Positions 8,808-17,789 of a stretch of DNA of 64,000 bases are shown here, piece by piece. Source of the stretch: UBA6623 sp965217195 (GTDB taxonomy: Bacteria > Acidobacteriota > Terriglobia > Bryobacterales > UBA6623). Made by a program: the position numbers and the translations under genes. The first letter of the stretch is position 1; each line of letters starts with the position of its first letter. Below the pieces are notes generated by a model. The model was not told the origin of the DNA and did no database searches. It saw only the letters and a program-made list of their open reading frames with translations. The stretch lies in assembly GCA_965217195.1 (NCBI GenBank), contig CBDCHL010000002.1, positions 1 to 64,000 of the forward strand, written 5' to 3'.

Positions 8808-9219
8808 TGCCACTCTCCTTCCTGTCAGAATATTACCCCGAACAGTCCCAAACCGGGAATCCTGGATCTGACCCACGGATGGAAGCGGCAACATCCCCAA
8901 ACTCCGTGAAAGCATTCGGGGACATGGAGTACTCGCCAAGGGCGATCACGAAGGAGAAGGGCGACGAGATCGTCCGCCTCATCGAGACCTGCCCAAACCG
9001 CTCCGATAAGCGATGCAGCTGCCCAGCGCAGGAGAAATTCCGAGAGAGCCCGCCTAGACGAGAAACAAACACTGGTGAGAAGTGAGTCTGACGCAATCTT
9101 GGAAGCATCCCGTTCCGCCCGACCAGCGGCTGTTTAGAGGTCACTGAAAGGTCTGGTCCTGGTTAAAAAAGTTCCACCCGCTGTTAAACATGACCGGAGT
9201 GTAGCCCAATAGAACGCGC
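8808..9219. other. Intergenic, no supported gene
   Basis: Short open frames on both strands lack ribosome sites or recognisable motifs. Nothing further identified. Confidence 0.35.
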
Positions 9220-9459
9220 GTGCCGTCCCCGGTGCTGGCCCAAGCTGCCACCAAGGGAGAGTCAGGTCTCTCGAACAATGTTGCGGGAGCTCTCGCCTAT
9301 GTCAGACTGATTCCCGCGATTATTTTCTTGCTGATTGACCCCTTCAAGAACATCCGATTCGCCAGGTTTCCTTCGCTCCAATGTATTTTCTTCTGCATCG
9401 CCGCATTCGTGTTGCAGATGGCGATTGTGGTGGCGAGCATCATTCTTGGCGGTGGTTGA
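9220..9459 (+). CDS. Short membrane protein resembling DUF4870, possibly truncated
   Basis: 79 residues with a start (GTG) at 9220. SNNVAGALAYVRLIPAIIFL is the first transmembrane helix of DUF4870/Tic20-like proteins (typical form SDNVAAALAY...IFLLIEPY), followed by DPFKNIRFARFPSLQCIFF and a second helix AAFVLQMAIVVASIIL. The family usually has three or four helices, so the protein ends early. Function unknown. Confidence 0.5.
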   Translation: MPSPVLAQAATKGESGLSNNVAGALAYVRLIPAIIFLLIDPFKNIRFARFPSLQCIFFCIAAFVLQMAIVVASIILGGG

Positions 9460-9495
9460 ATCGAGGAACCCCTTGCGGAGGTCGCGTCGGCATCG

Positions 9496-9684
9496 GTGGA
9501 TCGCCGGCGTCTGCTGATGAAGACCGGCGGACGGATGGTCAAGCATGCTCGCTATTACGGGCTGCTTCCGGCCGAGGGACATCTGAACCGCAAGCTGTTC
9601 GGCCAGATGGCTGGGGCGGTTTACGGCGCTACCTGTGCCGGGAGAGGTGTTGCCCAAGAGCCCTTTGCGTTCGCCGGAACGTGA
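9496..9684 (+). pseudogene. Transposase C-terminal fragment
   Basis: The frame contains KTGGRMVKHARYYGLLPAEGHLN and RKLFGQMAG, the C-terminal signature of IS1380/IS4-type transposases (T-GGR-V-HARY...LF). The rest of the enzyme is absent and the flanks are unrelated, so this is a relic. Confidence 0.5.
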
Positions 9685-9986
9685 TGACCAGACAGCCTAC
9701 GAGGCCAAAGCGGCAGCGAAAGGAGTACCGCACTTGGGCGCAGTGCGAGAACCGTTGCATAGCGGCCATCGATCGGGCTACCCTATCCGTGCCAGGACGG
9801 CCAAAACGGAAATCCTGGTTAACGTACACCTGGCGCCTAGTGTGAACGAGAAATATACCGTTTACGTGGACGACAACTTTCATTACATGGATGAAAGTGA
9901 GCGCTACAAGCTTGGTATCTATGAAGGTTGCGCATCTGCGATTGCAGCGTGCAAGGGGATCGTCGATGAGTTCCTTCTAGACGGCT

Positions 9987-11035
9987 CTTGCTTATACGGT
10001 TGTTTCAGCAAGCCCCAAGATGTAGGGTAGGGCGTGGCCCGGCCGCCGTTTCCGAAGAGTCTGCGTCAGTTTCAGGTGGAGTTTGCGACCGAGGAGGCTT
10101 GCCAGAAGTACCTGGCTGCTTGTCGTTGGCCCGACGGGTTCCTTTGTCCTCAGTGTGGGCATCGGCAGGCCTACATTCTCGAGCAGAAACTACGGTGGCA
10201 GTGCGCGGCGTGTCGACACCAGGTCTCGTTGACGTCGGGAACGGTGCTCCACAATACGAAGACCCCGCTGACGGTTTGGTTTTGGGCTGCGTACCTGATG
10301 ACAACTGATAAGCGAGGTGTGTCGGCGCTGCTACTGCAGCGTCAGCTCGGCCTGTCGCGCTACGAAACCGCCTGGATGATGTTGCACAAACTGCGACGGG
10401 CCATGGTGAACGCAGCTCGCGAGCCCTTGCACGGAGAAGTAGAGGTCGATGACACCTGGATTGGCGGCCCGCAAGCAGGTTTGCGAGGCAGCCGGCAACT
10501 GAAGGGGCGCCGTGCGGCCCTTGTGATGGTCGCTGTTGAGAAACGCGGGAAGCGCTCCGGGCGCGTTCGCATGTCCGTTATTCCAGACTTCAAGAAGGTG
10601 ACGATCGACAGGTTTCTTGCCCAGAACGTTGTTCCCGGCTCGACCATCTACACAGACGGTCTGAAGACCTTTACCGCCCTCGAAGAGGCCGGCTACAAAC
10701 ACGTCTCTCGTCCGCAACCTCACCGGACTGACTTGCGGAAAGGCGCCAAGTCGGTGGTGCCGCTGGCGGATCGTGCCATTGGCAACCTGCAGCAATGGCT
10801 GACCGGAACGTACCACGGCGTGAGCCGCGCTCAGCTTCAGGTTTACCTCGATGAGTTCGTGTTTCGACACAACCGCCGCAAGACCCCAATGGCAGCCTTC
10901 CAAACCCTCCTTGGTCTCGGAACTCAACACGCTCCTACGCCTTACGCCCACATCCGCCGCGCGCGTGACCTGGACAAGACGCGATGACCTCCACCCCAAC
11001 ATCTTGGGGCTTGCTGAAACAACCGTATAAGCAGG
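9987..11035 (+). mobile_element. IS1595-family insertion sequence
   Basis: Nearly perfect inverted repeats of about 37 bp (left from CTTGCTTATACGGTTGTTTC, right ending in the inverse, GAAACAACCGTATAAGCAGG). Flanked by an exact 8-bp target duplication AGACGGCT at 9979-9986 and 11036-11043, the size expected for IS1595. Carries one intact transposase. Confidence 0.9.
10034..10987 (+). CDS. IS1595-family transposase
   Basis: 317 residues. An N-terminal zinc ribbon (CPQCGHRQAY...CAACRHQ, with paired Cys-x2-Cys) is followed by the ISXO2-like catalytic domain: EVEVDDTWIGGPQ (first acidic residues), a central STIYTDGLKTF (second Asp) and YLDEFVFRHNRRK, where this family uses Asn/His in place of Glu. 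GTG at 10034 begins the frame just inside the left inverted repeat. The intact frame, ends and duplication suggest a functional element. Confidence 0.9.
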   Translation: MARPPFPKSLRQFQVEFATEEACQKYLAACRWPDGFLCPQCGHRQAYILEQKLRWQCAACRHQVSLTSGTVLHNTKTPLTVWFWAAYLMTTDKRGVSALLLQRQLGLSRYETAWMMLHKLRRAMVNAAREPLHGEVEVDDTWIGGPQAGLRGSRQLKGRRAALVMVAVEKRGKRSGRVRMSVIPDFKKVTIDRFLAQNVVPGSTIYTDGLKTFTALEEAGYKHVSRPQPHRTDLRKGAKSVVPLADRAIGNLQQWLTGTYHGVSRAQLQVYLDEFVFRHNRRKTPMAAFQTLLGLGTQHAPTPYAHIRRARDLDKTR

Positions 11036-11192
11036 AGACGGCTACAAGAAGGGTGTGACGGAGGCCCAGCTCCACAAGGGATACCTACTGTTTGGAGAAG
11101 ATCCTTTCATCATTGCGGATGACCCGGACTGCAAGTTCTCTGCGCGGGACTACGCCAGGCAGCGATGCAAGGAGCTGTGCAAGGGAACGTGA

Positions 11193-11520
11193 CGGCATTG
11201 TCAAGTTAACAACGCGGAGGCGGTTTTGCCCAGGGAAATCGCCCGGGTTTTCTCCCTTTCAGCAAACACACGTCACGCTCTGCCAGTCAGCAAAGCTCGC
11301 TCCCTGAGCAGTCGATGATGGATCGCCTTGAGATGATGACGTCCAACTCGGAACAGATTGTGAATCGAGCCGTGGACGCGGAGAAAGCGTTAGAGTTGTG
11401 CACGCCCTCAAATTCGGCGGCAACTGCACCAGCCGTTTGATACTCTCACAAGCAACCGGTACATTGGCGAGGATGGCAAGCGGGCCTGATGCTTCCGTAG
11501 GCCCAGCCGGTGTACGTTCA
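11193..11520. other. Intergenic with possible relic
   Basis: Precedes the Tm-1-like gene. A short frame near 11316-11440 (MDRLEMMTSNSEQIVNRAVD) ends at a stop and looks like a degraded relic of unknown origin. An imperfect GC hairpin (CCAGGGAAATCGCCCGGG) lies near 11230. Confidence 0.3.
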
Positions 11521-12738
11521 ATGAGTTTCACGGTCCTAATTGTCGGCACGCTCGACACCAAGGGCGCTGAAACCGCCTTTCTCAAGGAGCAGATTGAACA
11601 GCGAGGCAACTCCGTTGTGGTAATGGACGTGGGAGTACTGGGGGAGGCTCCTTTTGTGCCCGATATACTTCGGTCCGAGGTCGCTGCCGCGGCACAGGAG
11701 GATGTGGCGGCTCTTGGCGCACAGGGCGATCGGGGAAAGGCCGTCACGGCGATGACCCGGGGCGCTGAGGAACTGGCTAAGCAGCTCTACGATCGGGGGC
11801 GCTTCCAAGCAGTCATCGGGATGGGCGGTAGCGCGGGGACGACGATCGCTTCGGCGGCGATGCGGGCTCTCCCCTTGGGGGTGCCGAAGGTAATGATCTC
11901 GACTCTGGCTGCGGGCGATGTCAAGCAATTCGTGGGGGTGAAAGACATTGTGATGATACCGGCGGTCGTAGATATCAGCGGCCTGAACCGAATTAGCCGA
12001 CAGGTCTTCGCCCAAGCTGCCGGCGCTGTCTGCGGGATGCTCGAAGCGAAGTTGCCGGAGGGTGAGGACAAACCGATCGTCTGTGCATCGATGTTTGGCA
12101 ACACGACGGCGTGTGTGGAAGCCGCTCGGGTTGCTTTGGAAACGGTCGGGTACGAGGTTCTTGTCTTTCATGCGACGGGTGCGGGTGGGCGAGCGATGGA
12201 AAGCCTGATCGAAGCGGGACTCGCCAACGGTGTACTTGACGTGACCACAACCGAATGGGCGGATGAACTGGTTGGCGGGGTGCTTTCCGCCGGGGAAAAC
12301 CGCTTAGAGGCGGCGGCTCGAAGTGGAACGCCTGCTGTGGTTGCACCTGGTTGTCTCGACATGGTCAACTTTTGGGCACCAGAAACCGTTCCTGCGAAGT
12401 TCAAGGAGCGGCTGCTTTATCGTCATAATCCGAGCGTCACACTGATGCGCACAACAATTGAAGAGAACAAGGAGTTGGGGCGCATTCTTGCGGAGAAACT
12501 GAATCTTTCGCAGGGTCCGATCGCGGTTTATCTGCCGTTGCGTGGACTCTCTATGGTTTCGGCCCCGGGAGGACCGTTCCACTGGCCGGAGGCGGATACG
12601 GCGTTGTTCGATGCGATCAAAGCTCAGTTGCGAAGCGACATTCCGGTTTACGAAATCGATGTCAACATCAACGACCGCAGCTTTTCCCGGGTGATGGCTG
12701 AGGGGTTGATGGAAATGATGAGGGTCAACAAGCAATGA
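11521..12738 (+). CDS. Tm-1-like ATP-binding domain protein (UPF0261 family)
   Basis: 405 residues. The N-terminus MSFTVLIVGTLDTKGAETAF and the glycine loop VIGMGGSAGTTIASAAMRAL are diagnostic of the UPF0261/Tm-1-like family, whose plant member Tm-1 of tomato binds ATP and inhibits tobamovirus replication. Later blocks ASMFGNTTACVEAAR, EVLVFHATGAGGRAMESLI and PGCLDMVNFW are conserved across it. The bacterial role is unsettled. ATG at 11521 matches the family start. The stop overlaps the next ATG as ATGA, so the two are translationally coupled; in plants and fungi the two domains are one protein. Confidence 0.88.
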   Translation: MSFTVLIVGTLDTKGAETAFLKEQIEQRGNSVVVMDVGVLGEAPFVPDILRSEVAAAAQEDVAALGAQGDRGKAVTAMTRGAEELAKQLYDRGRFQAVIGMGGSAGTTIASAAMRALPLGVPKVMISTLAAGDVKQFVGVKDIVMIPAVVDISGLNRISRQVFAQAAGAVCGMLEAKLPEGEDKPIVCASMFGNTTACVEAARVALETVGYEVLVFHATGAGGRAMESLIEAGLANGVLDVTTTEWADELVGGVLSAGENRLEAAARSGTPAVVAPGCLDMVNFWAPETVPAKFKERLLYRHNPSVTLMRTTIEENKELGRILAEKLNLSQGPIAVYLPLRGLSMVSAPGGPFHWPEADTALFDAIKAQLRSDIPVYEIDVNINDRSFSRVMAEGLMEMMRVNKQ

Positions 12739-13628
12739 GCCGTTCTAAGGCAGAGATTCTGTCTCATTTCAAAGACCGGATTGCTCGTGGCAGGCCGATC
12801 ATAGGAGCGGGAGCAGGGACCGGCATCTCGGGCAAGTGCGCTGAGGCGGGCGGCGCCGATCTGATCGTGATCTACAACTCAGGGCGATTTCGCATGGCGG
12901 GCCACGGTTCATTGTCAGGTCTGCTTCCCTACGGCGATGCCAACGCCATCGTCGTCGATATGGCTAGAGAGGTTCTTCCCGTGGTGAGAAACACGCCGGT
13001 CCTGGCCGGAGTTTGCGGTACAGATCCGTTTCGTCTAATGCATGTATTCCTACGGGACTTGAAGTCGTTGGGCTTCTCGGGTGTGCAGAACTTCCCGACT
13101 GTGGGGCTAATCGACGGTCTGTTTCGCCAAAACCTCGAAGAGACCGGGATGAGCTACTCGAGAGAAGTGGAGATGATTGCACTCGCGCATGAACTCGACC
13201 TACTCACTACTCCGTACGTGTTCAACCGCGCAGAGGCGAAGGCGATGACTCTGGCCGGTGCCGACGTGATCGTGGCTCATATGGGACTGACCACCAAGGG
13301 AAGCATTGGAGCCAAGACGGCAAAGACTCTCAAGCAGGTGTTGGATGACGTTCAGGGAATCCACGACGCCGCCAAGGCCGAGCGCGACGACGTGTTGGTC
13401 ATCTGTCACGGCGGCCCGATCAGCGAGCCCGAGGACGCGCAATACGTCCTGGAGCAAACGGAAGGAGTGGTGGGGTTTTTCGGAGCAAGCAGTATGGAGA
13501 GGTTGCCGACCGAGGTCGCGATCACCGAGCAGGTTCGCAAGTTCAAGTCTATGCGGATTTCGTCGAGTCATTGCGGCTCGACGACAGAGGATCCGCAAAA
13601 GGAGCAGCTTTTTCTGGAGGACACATGA
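12735..13628 (+). CDS. Phosphoenolpyruvate hydrolase-like TIM-barrel protein
   Basis: 297 residues. Segments RPIIGAGAGTGISGKCAEAG, ADLIVIYNSGRFRMAGHGSL, VLAGVCGTDPF, GVQNFPTVGLIDG and ICHGGPISEPEDAQYVL define the PEP_hydrolase-like TIM-barrel family (PF09370), related to the PEP mutase superfamily. It corresponds to the C-terminal half of plant Tm-1 proteins. Expected to be cytosolic and to act with the upstream ATP-binding partner; the substrate is unknown. It overlaps the upstream stop by 4 nt and the next start by 4 nt. Confidence 0.88.
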   Translation: MSRSKAEILSHFKDRIARGRPIIGAGAGTGISGKCAEAGGADLIVIYNSGRFRMAGHGSLSGLLPYGDANAIVVDMAREVLPVVRNTPVLAGVCGTDPFRLMHVFLRDLKSLGFSGVQNFPTVGLIDGLFRQNLEETGMSYSREVEMIALAHELDLLTTPYVFNRAEAKAMTLAGADVIVAHMGLTTKGSIGAKTAKTLKQVLDDVQGIHDAAKAERDDVLVICHGGPISEPEDAQYVLEQTEGVVGFFGASSMERLPTEVAITEQVRKFKSMRISSSHCGSTTEDPQKEQLFLEDT

Positions 13629-13927
13629 CGGCTATCAAGCATATTGTTCTTTTTAGGTTCAAGCCAACGACAACCGACGCGCTCATCGAGGACGCTTTTC
13701 AGAGGCTGGCCGACCTCAAGGATTTGATTCCCGGCATCGCTGAGTTCATGGGAGGGCCCTATTCGAGCCCGGAAGGTCTGAATCAGGGCTACACCCATGG
13801 GTTCGTCATGACGTTCGACAACCCTGTGGCGCGGGACGCCTACCTACCTCATCCCGAGCACGAGCGGGTCAAGAGCAAGATCGCCCCTCTCGTGGAGTCT
13901 GTTATCGCGTTCGACTTCGAGGTGTAG
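13625..13927 (+). CDS. Dabb family stress-responsive A/B barrel protein
   Basis: 100 residues with the Dabb signature: IKHIVLFRFKPTTTDALIED at the N-terminus, then GGPYSSPEGLNQGYTHGFVM and YLPHPEHERVKSKIAPLVES. These form dimeric ferredoxin-like barrels, some catalytic, many of unknown role. ATG at 13625 is preceded by CTGGAGGACAC and overlaps the upstream gene's end, making it the third member of a tightly coupled operon. A role as subunit or accessory to the two upstream enzymes is inference. Confidence 0.85.
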   Translation: MTAIKHIVLFRFKPTTTDALIEDAFQRLADLKDLIPGIAEFMGGPYSSPEGLNQGYTHGFVMTFDNPVARDAYLPHPEHERVKSKIAPLVESVIAFDFEV

Positions 13928-14245
13928 GATGTCTATCCGCCCGAAGGGTTCTCGGGCGCGAGCAGGACTAAGCCCCAAATGAACTGCATGGTGCCTATGA
14001 ATCGTAACTGTCCCGATTGACGCAGCGCCGGAATTGGTTCGCTTGGCTGTGGGGCCGCAAGAGTGACTAAGTCCCCTGGAGCCAACCATAGCGCTTGTCT
14101 CCAGATAGGTGGCGAGGCTGGATCGGGCGGGCGAGTTGACGCTGTCCGAGGCTGTTTCACAAACGGTGCCTGACTATGCGGGCACCATGCCCACACCTCG
14201 TGGAAGGCGCGCCCTGCGAGGGGTGGAAAGGCGCATGCCGGAGCG
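13928..14245. other. Intergenic with partial kinase-module upstream sequence
   Basis: Contains CGCGAGCAGGACTAAGCCCC at about 13957-13976, the motif that begins the spacer before modules E and F, but no TACAAT box or kinase start follows. No gene supported. Confidence 0.4.
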
Positions 14246-16519
14246 CTAAGCCAACTTCAAATACAGAGCTGTGTAGCGTTCCGGATGCGGTACCGTGACG
14301 CGCAACTTCCCATCGCGGGATACGACCTCCAGATCCTTCTCCATAGGCCACACCATTCGCGCCGCTGAAACGTCGAGCTTCTTTGGATTAAGGCGGATCT
14401 CCACTTCCGGCACAGTTACGTATTGCGCTTCGGTGGCGAGTTCAATCGCGTTCAAGATCTGCACGAGTACGTAGCGACGGCTCTTGTCGTAGAAGAACGT
14501 GCCGTGAACAAATTCGCCCAGAACCTTGGATTCAAGCTCCGCGACCGGATCCGGCGCCAACTCCCGGACCAGGTTCGGGATCCACTTACGAATCCAGAAC
14601 CGATCGCGGCGGTCAAAAACGATCTCGGGAAGAACGGCGTGGACCGCTTCAAACAACGGTACGCCGATGTATACCGCCTGCCCTTTTCCAAACTTGTTAT
14701 AGACACCCGCGGTACCCCCGGTTTCCGTTCCCGGAGGTGGTGGCCCCCAATTGAACCACTTGTTGTTCTTGAGGTCCTCCACCATCAAAGGCAGCCGGTA
14801 GCGGAGGATCTCTTCAGCTCCGTCACTCTTCTTCAAGTACAGGAACGTCCCCGGCAGCCCCACGCTGCTGGTGGCAAGCATCTTTGTCAAAGGGTGCCCG
14901 GTTGACTCAAGGTAGGTTTGCACCACGTCTTCCTTGAAGTTACCCTCCGGGTCGTAGGCGTACTTTGTCTCTTCCGATACGTAGTCCGCACCGAGCACGT
15001 CGGCCAGAGCGAAGTTCGAGCGGGGTCGACGTTGCTCGTCCAGCAGACCGCACTTCCCCGTGGCAATGAGCGTTCCCCCATCGTCCACCCAGCGCCGAAT
15101 CACCTCGGCCTGCTGCGAAGAGAGGATGTTTGTTTCCGGCAGAATGAACAGCTCAAACTGCTTCATTTCGTCGCTGGTCAGCCGAAACTCCGGAATACTC
15201 TCGACCGGTCGGCCGGAATACGTGAGGGCCTCCAGAGCCCCCACGACCGAGGCTCGGAAAGCGGTTGGCCTCTTATCGGCAGCCCGCTCCCGACGCATAG
15301 ATTCGCTGTAAAGCGCGGCTGCGCTGGTGACCGGGGTCACGCCTTCCAGCGCTGCGTCCACGCCATGAAGATCCGTCCAAGTCTCGGCGGCCACCTCAAA
15401 CCAGCGCTTCGAGAAACCCTGTCCATCGAGATTGCCGACAACCGGCGCATTTCCGACAATAAACGTACGGGCGTTCTGCACCATCAAGGCATCCGCCTTG
15501 ACCCGCGGGAGCGAACCCGGAAACGTGTCGAGATAGCCCTGGCGGCTAAACACGCCCGCCTGGTAATCGGGCCTCCCCCAGCCGCGCATCAGCATCGAGC
15601 CGATCGAGATGCCTGTATGCGTTGTGATCGGCTCGGCGTAGATGAAGCTTACCTTTTGCATGATGTCGTTGGGGAAAGCTTCCGGGCCGCCGTTGAGAGA
15701 CAACAAAGTCTCGGGGCGATGCTTGCGAGCAATGGCCAGGATCTCGTCGAGCATGTCCGTCATGGTGCGCTTCTGGTGCCAGCGATAGCGATGTTCCCAG
15801 CCGTCACGCGTGTTGAAACCCTCACGGTAAGGGTCGCCCGGATTATCCCGGTTCCAAGCTTCTTCGTCGTACTTGCTGTAGCCAAACGGGTCGGTGCCGC
15901 GTTGGTGGTATACGTAGAATTGGGTCCCAAAAACATCCAGAAACAGCTCATCGATTTCGTAGCGGGAGAAAAGCTCCTCCATCATGTCCGTCACGTACTT
16001 GCGATACGGACTATTGAGGCTGGTTACATACCAGCGGATGGTTCTCAGATTGCCGTCTTTATCAACCCAGCCCCAATCGGGGTTCTTGAGGACGATCTGG
16101 TTGTTGAACTGCAGGCTGTAGTAGCAAACCACGGACATGCCGTGCTTGCGCGCCAACTCTACTTCCGTTCCAAAAACGTCTTTCGTAAGCGCCGGATGAC
16201 GGATGCCAACGTCACTGTGATAAAAAGCGTACCCCCAGTGATCTTGGGAGTAGAACATCATGCTTTCGGCGCCGGCGTCGCGGGCTGCTTTCACCGCGTC
16301 TTCCAAATCGACTTCGAAGTTGCCTTCGGGCGGGGTATGACATTCCCACTCCATCATGCGATAGGTCTTGTTAGGCGGAATGATACCCTTGGCCCGGTGA
16401 GCGTCCCGGAACTTCGCGAGGGACGGAAAGTCATGAGCCTGGGTCGCTGCCGCGGTCGGTAAAGCCGCACTCATGCCGGCTGCTGTCGTCTTTAAGAAGG
16501 TTCGCCGGGAGTGTGCCAT
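14246..16519 (-). CDS. Tat-exported glycoside hydrolase-like protein (GHL6/GH42 trimerisation type)
   Basis: 757 residues. The N-terminus MAHSRRTFLKTTAAGMSAAL is a twin-arginine signal. Residues about 45-380 form an alpha-amylase/fucosidase-like TIM barrel of the hypothetical glycosyl hydrolase 6 type (MMEWECHTPPEG, SMMFYSQDHWGYAFYHSDVG, IDELFLDVFG). Around residues 390-590 a GH42-like trimerisation domain follows (FELFILPETNILSSQQAEVI, VDDGGTLIATGKCGLLDE), and the C-terminus is a beta-sandwich. Expected to be periplasmic and to act on a plant or algal glycan; the substrate cannot be read. It is convergent with the Tm-1-like operon. Confidence 0.82.
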   Translation of the reverse strand: MAHSRRTFLKTTAAGMSAALPTAAATQAHDFPSLAKFRDAHRAKGIIPPNKTYRMMEWECHTPPEGNFEVDLEDAVKAARDAGAESMMFYSQDHWGYAFYHSDVGIRHPALTKDVFGTEVELARKHGMSVVCYYSLQFNNQIVLKNPDWGWVDKDGNLRTIRWYVTSLNSPYRKYVTDMMEELFSRYEIDELFLDVFGTQFYVYHQRGTDPFGYSKYDEEAWNRDNPGDPYREGFNTRDGWEHRYRWHQKRTMTDMLDEILAIARKHRPETLLSLNGGPEAFPNDIMQKVSFIYAEPITTHTGISIGSMLMRGWGRPDYQAGVFSRQGYLDTFPGSLPRVKADALMVQNARTFIVGNAPVVGNLDGQGFSKRWFEVAAETWTDLHGVDAALEGVTPVTSAAALYSESMRRERAADKRPTAFRASVVGALEALTYSGRPVESIPEFRLTSDEMKQFELFILPETNILSSQQAEVIRRWVDDGGTLIATGKCGLLDEQRRPRSNFALADVLGADYVSEETKYAYDPEGNFKEDVVQTYLESTGHPLTKMLATSSVGLPGTFLYLKKSDGAEEILRYRLPLMVEDLKNNKWFNWGPPPPGTETGGTAGVYNKFGKGQAVYIGVPLFEAVHAVLPEIVFDRRDRFWIRKWIPNLVRELAPDPVAELESKVLGEFVHGTFFYDKSRRYVLVQILNAIELATEAQYVTVPEVEIRLNPKKLDVSAARMVWPMEKDLEVVSRDGKLRVTVPHPERYTALYLKLA

Positions 16520-16948
16520 CGTTAGAAATCCTTAGGTCGTTTCGGCCGAAAGGTGTGGCCGGCCCGTGCCAACCGGAGCCTGAGTCCCGCGCGCGAGACA
16601 CGATGTCTCCATGGGTTCGAAATGCCGCTAATTAGTGATCGATCGTAACAGTGCGGTCCCTATACTACCACTGCAAGTAGCAAGATACCCTTGGCCTTTT
16701 TGGGAACTCGGTTTTGGTTTCACAGGCGCTCACGTCTGTCGGGGTTTAACACCTTGGGTGCTCTTTCGCAGCCTCAAGAAGTGATACAGCCGATCGGGTC
16801 GTCGCCCGCCAGTACACGCTGAATGTTGGTGACGTACATGGCAGGCCGCTTCGGTGATCGGGTCCCTGCTAGCTGCCAATCCGAGATCAACAGCGACTAG
16901 CCTCACCCTTACGGCTGCGTCGGTGAGCGTGGCCGGCGTGTGACCGCG
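16520..16948. other. Intergenic upstream of the glycosidase-like gene
   Basis: Likely contains the glycosidase promoter on the minus strand, but no clear box was identified. No supported coding frame. Confidence 0.3.
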
Positions 16949-17170
16949 AGCGGAACTGAGCCCTGCGAAAACGAACCATAATGGCGATCGTCCGCGGATA
17001 GATGTCGAGAAATCGCGTTCGCATGAACAATCCGGTGCCCCAGCGTTGATCACCGCATGCCGGCGGCCTGGAAGCCGCGCCGACTCAGCGCCCTGGACGA
17101 AAAACATTGGTTGTTCATGACATCGATTGTTCGCGCCGGCAATGGGATTACGGTAGAATTTGGCGGGACA
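16949..17170 (+). promoter_or_regulatory. Kinase-leader module C (degraded)
   Basis: Starts with AGCGGAACTGAGCCCTGCGA (cf. AGCAGGACTAAGCCC of E and F), then TTGTTCATGACATCGATTGT and TAGAAT at 17154-17159. The kinase start itself is not recognisable. A DUF3303 pseudogene begins about 90 nt downstream. Confidence 0.5.
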
Positions 17171-17257
17171 ACTTGGCCGGAGGCTGGTTTCCGCGAGATG
17201 TCCCATTGCGATAGAGTCGAATCCTTTCCACCTTGGCCAGACTAGAGGAGAGTACAA

Positions 17258-17522
17258 ATGCGATTTGTCGTTCACTACTCGATTTCGCCCGAGCAGCGTG
17301 ATGCTGCTCAAGCCCGTTTCAGTGAAAGCGGCGCTCCGCCGCCCCAGGGAGTCACAATGACCGGCCGTGGGCATTGTGCACAAGGCCGGGAAGGATTTCT
17401 CGTGCGAGGCTGATGATGCCGCGCCTTTGGCGACCTGGATACAGCAGTGGTCTGATCTGTTGACCTTCCGGGTGCTGCCGGTGGTTGACGGCCGGACGAT
17501 GGCTGAAATAATCAGCGGCTAG
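17258..17522 (+). pseudogene. DUF3303 family gene with frameshift
   Basis: ATG at 17258 follows GAGGAG. The first frame reads MRFVVHYSISPEQRDAAQAR, then SGAPPPQGVTMTGRGHCAQG and ends at a TGA. The family continues in another frame as CEADDAAPLATWIQQWSDLL, then TFRVLPVVDGRTMAEIISG. Together they cover a complete DUF3303 protein of about 85 residues with one frameshift near 17380-17400. An intact but different DUF3303 gene lies at 24538. Confidence 0.7.
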
Positions 17523-17639
17523 TCCCGATCGGAATTTGCGGAGAGGACATTCGGTGCCGGGTCGAAGGGGCTGCCCGAAGCCTGTCGCAAGCTCGTCTGA
17601 AGGAGTGCAAGCCAGCCCAACTGAAGGGACCGGCTCTGC

Positions 17640-17789
17640 CATGATCGGATTGTTCAACGGATCGATTGTTATCGACACTAATCCTGTGGCGGTACAATCT
17701 AGCCGTCGATGATCGGTCGAACCATCCCTCACCACAAGATCACTCGGGCGCGGAATGGGTATTTCACGAACCGTTTAGGAAAGGAAGCC
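17640..17789 (+). promoter_or_regulatory. Kinase-leader module D, fused in frame to acetamidase leader
   Basis: TTGTTCAACGGATCGATTGT, TACAAT at 17693-17698, then 10 nt to ATG at 17709 encoding MIGRTIPHHKITRARNG. The kinase frame runs without a stop through NRLGKEA into the acetamidase start at 17790. Confidence 0.6.

Larger units (their letters stand above)
9842..11192 (+). pseudogene. Small hypothetical gene interrupted by IS1595
   Basis: Positions 9842-9986 encode VNEKYTVYVDDNFHYMDESE and onward to EFLLDG; 11044-11192 encode YKKGVTEAQLHKGYLLFGED and onward to RCKELCKGT. Removing the IS and one copy of the 8-bp repeat gives a clean 97-residue frame (294 nt including the stop). This matches a small soluble family known in proteobacteria by its NEKYTVYVDDNFHYMDESERY start and unknown in function. 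No other damage is visible, so the insertion is recent. Confidence 0.8.

Noticed and set aside
14918..16462. 514-codon plus-strand frame antisense to the glycosidase-like gene
   Set aside because: The minus-strand frame has a Tat signal and clear domains; the opposite frame has none.
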